A stretch of DNA of 39,357 nt from a virus. Below, piece after piece: positions 36,960-39,357 of the stretch. The translations under genes and the position numbers were made by a program. How positions within the stretch are numbered: position 1 is the stretch's first letter; each line of letters begins with the position of its first letter. A model generated the notes under the pieces. That model did not search any database and was not told the origin of the DNA. It saw only the letters and a program-made list of their open reading frames with translations. The stretch covers positions 1 through 39,357 of IMG/VR virus record IMGVR_UViG_3300038701_001028; one strand, 5' to 3'.

Positions 36960-37169
36960 ACTTAGCCGTTGGGATTGCAACTATGACTCATTGAGTCTCG
37001 ACTTATGCTTTCCAACAAACTAAGTAGTAGTGTTATCTATCTATCTTAATGTAGGTTTGTGAGCTTAGGGTGTCTTGTAGCTCCTCTAAATCTAGATTTC
37101 AATAGTAAGACCTGCCTGTTTGGGAGGGTGTCTTATGTCCTCGCAAAGCCTAAAAATACTCTTTCGAGC
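36960..37169 (-). ncRNA. Candidate structured RNA from minus strand (in gene-free stretch 36955-37351)
   Basis: The whole 397-nt stretch has no convincing gene. Downstream of a strong minus promoter lie hairpins, given on the RNA: CUC-GAAA-GAG near the 5' end; UAAGAC with GUCUUA enclosing CCUCCC/GGCAGG-like pairing; the palindrome AAAUCUAGAUUU; GAGCU with AGCUC; and GUUGG with CCAAC enclosing GACUC-AAU-GAGUC. AAGACACCCU occurs twice (as AGGGTGTCTT at 37067 and 37125 on the plus strand). No known RNA family recognised; no clear U-tract terminator. Confidence 0.4.
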
Positions 37170-37175
37170 ATTATG

Positions 37176-37203
37176 ATTATACCATCTTCATAAATAGAAT
37201 CAA
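37176..37203 (-). promoter_or_regulatory. Strong minus promoter in gene-free stretch
   Basis: TTGATT (37203-37198), 16-bp spacer, TATAAT (37181-37176) preceded by an extended TGG. It points away from the lysis genes toward the end of the early genes, so its product is either the structured RNA or antisense to the early 3' ends. Confidence 0.65.
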
Positions 37204-37351
37204 ACTAAAGCCAACCCAGTATAAGTTGATAGGCTTGTCATATCTAATACGGCTTGTATTAAAATCAACTCTGTTTCTTTCAAATCTCTTGCCGCTCCAC
37301 AAGTATAGATAATTCTTTGTTATTATTCCTTGCTTAGTAACTCTCACAAGT

Positions 37352-37594
37352 TTACTTAGATTCTAAAAACCGTTTAGCTAGAAGTTCATAGAACATTACT
37401 GATGAACCCCATACACTACTTAGAGCTAATAAAGCTTCCTCTGGTGCATGATTAACTAGAAAGTAGTATAAACCACCTCCGACTAATGAAAGTACTCCTA
37501 AACTCAAATTAGAAGGTACATTGAACTTCTTACCGAATTGTACTGCTGATGATGACACCGCTGCTACTAGAGCGAGTCCTAATGCTGTTTCCAT
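37352..37594 (-). CDS. Holin-like small membrane protein
   Basis: An 80-residue protein: residues 1-18 (METALGLALVAAVSSSAV) and 30-48 (LSLGVLSLVGGGLYYFLV) are membrane segments, with a third weaker one (EALLALSSVWGSSVMFYELL) and a basic end (KRFLESK). This matches small holins that time membrane opening. It is the last gene of the lysis set, 4 nt after the metalloprotease-like gene. Confidence 0.65.
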   Translation of the reverse strand: METALGLALVAAVSSSAVQFGKKFNVPSNLSLGVLSLVGGGLYYFLVNHAPEEALLALSSVWGSSVMFYELLAKRFLESK

Positions 37595-37598
37595 AGAA

Positions 37599-38093
37599 TT
37601 AGATTAAATCCCATCTAATGTATTTTAGCATAGGTTCGAGATCTTTTAAACCTTTTGCCCCCTTTGAGCCTGTATCATAATCATGGGTCTTATCTTCTTG
37701 TCCTGTAAGGTCAATAAACGTATGACAAAGCTCATGTATGATTGCGTAAACTAACCAGTCTAAATTGTCTGTGTCTTTTAATATAATCAGTTCTTTTTGT
37801 TCATGATCTGCTGAATAACCTCCTGCATTCTTTCTTAGCCATTTCTCTTTAGGTATACATATAACAGTAATATCAGTATCAAATACCAAATTGTCCCTTT
37901 TCCACTTGGCTGTAGTTCTGTTCCCTGAATTAGCATAAGGAGTCGACCATCCATAGGATTCATATTCTTTACGGTGAAATGCTAAATCTATATTAACCTT
38001 ATCCTGAAACCATTTCCTTACCTCTAGCAGTTTCTCTAGATCTTTTTGAGGTAGTTCTGGTCGAACGATTAAAACCTTTACTTTCGGCTTCAT
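37599..38093 (-). CDS. HExxH metalloprotease-like protein in lysis cassette
   Basis: A 164-residue protein. Residues 115-140 (YAIIHELCHTFIDLTGQEDK, then THDYD) hold the zincin motif H120-E121-x2-H124 with H137 as a possible third ligand. The N-terminal half is alpha/beta. It starts inside the stop of the M23 gene (ATGA) and precedes the holin-like gene, so it is made with them. It may cut cell-wall peptides, process a fibre, or act on a membrane protein. The closest named family is not clear. Confidence 0.65.
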   Translation of the reverse strand: MKPKVKVLIVRPELPQKDLEKLLEVRKWFQDKVNIDLAFHRKEYESYGWSTPYANSGNRTTAKWKRDNLVFDTDITVICIPKEKWLRKNAGGYSADHEQKELIILKDTDNLDWLVYAIIHELCHTFIDLTGQEDKTHDYDTGSKGAKGLKDLEPMLKYIRWDLI

Positions 38094-38683
38094 GCTTTTT
38101 TTTTACTGTCTGTATATTTCATGTTAGCCGTTAATAGTTCAAACCACTCTATATCATGTGGTTCATCTACGCTTTTAACTCCTGCCTCCTTAGCTTTATC
38201 GTACCAACCTTCTTCTACAAACCAAGGGATTTGTTTTCCTGTGTATTTATCCATATATCTTAATTTAACTTTATAATATAAATCTGGATCAATGAAGTTA
38301 TCTATATCATTGATATCTAATTTGTTCTTACTGATATCCCAATGAGTGTGAGGATTCGTAGTGTACTCACCACTGTTTCCTGATACTCCGATTCTATCTC
38401 CTTCTTTTACAGGGTTATGACTTTCAACAACACTCAAGTGTGCGAACCTGTGAATAATCTTCTCTACTCCAAAATACTCACACATATAAGTACCAGCTTC
38501 TTCTAAGTGTAGCCATTGACCGCCTTCCTCGCCATACGGTGCAGCGGTAATAAATCCATCACACGGTGCGTATAACACGTCATAATTAGATACTAAGTCC
38601 CTACCTAAATGTTCTGTATTATAGAACGTCCAATCACGAAAACCATAGTATCCTGGTATGTACGCATCGTGTATAAATTTCAT
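38090..38683 (-). CDS. M23 endopeptidase (endolysin or virion exit)
   Basis: A 197-residue protein from the ATG at 38683 (MKFIHDAYIPGYYGF); an in-frame TTG six bases upstream is less likely. The zinc site is complete: H25-x3-D29 (EHLGRDL), catalytic H82 (RFAHLS), and H112-T-H114 (NPHTHWDIS), with typical YAPCDGFITAA, GDRIGVSGNSGEY strands between. It cuts peptide cross-links of peptidoglycan. No signal peptide, so it needs the holin to reach its target. Its promoter is 20-49 nt upstream. Confidence 0.85.
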   Translation of the reverse strand: MKFIHDAYIPGYYGFRDWTFYNTEHLGRDLVSNYDVLYAPCDGFITAAPYGEEGGQWLHLEEAGTYMCEYFGVEKIIHRFAHLSVVESHNPVKEGDRIGVSGNSGEYTTNPHTHWDISKNKLDINDIDNFIDPDLYYKVKLRYMDKYTGKQIPWFVEEGWYDKAKEAGVKSVDEPHDIEWFELLTANMKYTDSKKKA

Positions 38684-38702
38684 AAGCAATGGTTACGTTT
38701 CT

Positions 38703-38732
38703 ATTATAACATGTTTATTCAGTAGGTGTCAT
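38703..38732 (-). promoter_or_regulatory. Promoter of the lysis cassette
   Basis: ATGACA (38732-38727), 18-bp spacer, TGT-TATAAT (38711-38703). Context CATGTTATAAT is identical to the terminase promoter, which suggests the same regulator or timing. Confidence 0.65.
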
Positions 38733-38743
38733 TAGTTGAACGA

Positions 38744-38857
38744 CTAATTCTTGGCTACTCGATAGCTTTTTGGTGCTCTTTTCGGAGTCTTCTTTTTCTT
38801 CCGAACGATAACTTTCTTTTTAGGTTTCTTTCTTACTACTACTTTTTTCTTAGGCAT
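38744..38857 (-). CDS. Very basic small peptide
   Basis: A 37-residue protein, MPKKKVVVRKKPKKKVIVRK then KKKTPKRAPKSYRVAKN, with more than half Lys/Arg. It starts one base inside the previous stop (TAATG). Possible nucleic-acid binder, capsid filler, or membrane-active helper in lysis. Confidence 0.55.
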   Translation of the reverse strand: MPKKKVVVRKKPKKKVIVRKKKKTPKRAPKSYRVAKN

Positions 38858-39021
38858 TATTCTTCAAGGATTAAATCATATTGATAAAGGGTGTTACTAA
38901 TAACATTAACATTATCTTTAATAGTTCGGACTTCAACTAGGATATTGATTAGAACTGCCAGCATTATAGCTGTGGCAAATACGATTATTCCTAGCAAGAC
39001 TGTGTCGAATAAATTATTCAT
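38857..39021 (-). CDS. Small single-span membrane protein
   Basis: A 54-residue protein: MNNLFDTVLLGIIVFATAIM then LAVLINILVEVRTIKDNVNV, one long membrane segment (about 8-29) and a short polar tail. It overlaps the join-spanning gene by 8 nt and the basic peptide gene by one base. Candidate antiholin, spanin-like or holin partner. Confidence 0.65.
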   Translation of the reverse strand: MNNLFDTVLLGIIVFATAIMLAVLINILVEVRTIKDNVNVISNTLYQYDLILEE

Positions 39022-39357
39022 GGATGATAAATGGTTCAGAAAATAATTCTACTGATATTTCTCTAATAGGGTTTACCTGATAGAGTCCTGTTAATTTTAA
39101 AACGTATTCCCCTGATGGGATTGACTGCGGCATTGCGGGAGTCGCTAACAACTGATTATAGCAACCCTTGGTAGACGTAGCCCTTACACTTGGGAAAGGG
39201 TATTCAATCTCCCCTATAACTCTTCTGTCTATCTTGATCGGGTAGTCTCCACGCCAGCAATAGTTGGCTTCGTATACTACTGACTCTCCTTTCTTAATCT
39301 CCTTGGTTTCGATCGGAATAGGCTCACTGATACTAATTGGGTCGTACGGATATAGAT
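39014..39357 (-). CDS. Join-spanning membrane protein, C-terminal part
   Basis: The open frame enters from the end of the window and runs to TAA at 39014-39016. Together with 1-209 it makes a 141-residue protein: the visible part reads IDRRVIGEIEYPFPSVRATS then TKGCYNQLLATPAMPQSIPS and ends EPFIIHE. Beta-rich outer domain after an N-terminal anchor. Function unknown. Confidence 0.75.
   Translation of the reverse strand, partial: LYPYDPISISEPIPIETKEIKKGESVVYEANYCWRGDYPIKIDRRVIGEIEYPFPSVRATSTKGCYNQLLATPAMPQSIPSGEYVLKLTGLYQVNPIREISVELFSEPFIIHE
39231..39356. repeat. Right copy of 126-bp terminal direct repeat
   Basis: Identical to bases 1-126. See the left copy for the reading-frame argument that the molecule closes here. 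Confidence 0.95.

Noticed and set aside
36955-37351. tRNA, tmRNA, RNase P RNA or group I intron in the gene-free stretch
   Set aside because: No cloverleaf, resume frame, or conserved core sequences of those RNAs were seen.
1-39357. CRISPR array, insertion sequence, integrase or attachment site
   Set aside because: No regularly spaced repeats with unique spacers, no transposase or integrase motifs, and no tRNA-end duplications found.

Overview
The window is a nearly complete, probably circular or circularly permuted genome of a small tailed phage. The first 126 bases recur as 39231-39356, and one reading frame runs unbroken across the join, giving a unit of about 39,230 bp. It uses the standard code (TAA, TAG and TGA all end genes). 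The virion genes fit a short-tailed (podovirus-type) particle: terminase, portal, scaffold, capsid, then adaptor- and hub-like proteins, fibres and two very large internal proteins. I see no tape measure, tail tube, tail chaperone or sheath. The host cannot be named. Most starts lack a Shine-Dalgarno sequence and follow A/T-rich leaders, while several promoters have good TTGACA/TATAAT-type boxes. No integrase is visible.

Layout. (1) 27.7 kb down to 0.2 kb, minus strand: a replication-initiator-like gene with an internal iteron array (candidate origin), small DNA-binding or zinc proteins, a phage-encoded GroES-GroEL pair, terminase small and large subunits, portal, scaffold, capsid, adaptor- and hub-like proteins, fibres, two large presumed ejection proteins and beta-helix or fibre proteins. 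(2) 0.47 kb across the join to 37.35 kb, minus strand: a lysis-type cassette of small membrane proteins, a basic peptide, an M23 endopeptidase, an HExxH metalloprotease-like protein and a holin-like protein. (3) 27.96-36.95 kb, plus strand: presumed early genes. These include a putative annealing/ssDNA-binding protein, two winged-helix regulators, a secreted lysozyme-like protein probably made by -1 ribosomal frameshifting, a RusA-like resolvase, a Cys-rich HNH-like protein, and an array of very small genes with repeated 5' leaders. (4) 36.95-37.35 kb: a gene-free stretch with a strong minus-strand promoter and hairpin-forming sequence.

How it works together: two related early promoters (27.9 and 29.85 kb) drive the rightward genes, and divergent and internal minus-strand promoters drive replication, packaging and virion genes. 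The phage carries an initiator-like protein, a resolvase and a recombination-type protein but no recognisable DNA polymerase, helicase or RNA polymerase, so it must borrow the host replisome and RNA polymerase. It brings its own two-part chaperonin, presumably for folding virion proteins. The most unusual items are the complete but divergent GroESL, the GGGAAAG frameshift that supplies a signal peptide to a start-less lysozyme frame, 11-bp iterons inside the initiator gene, a two-copy 5'-leader RNA element, and a module copied into three neighbouring virion genes.
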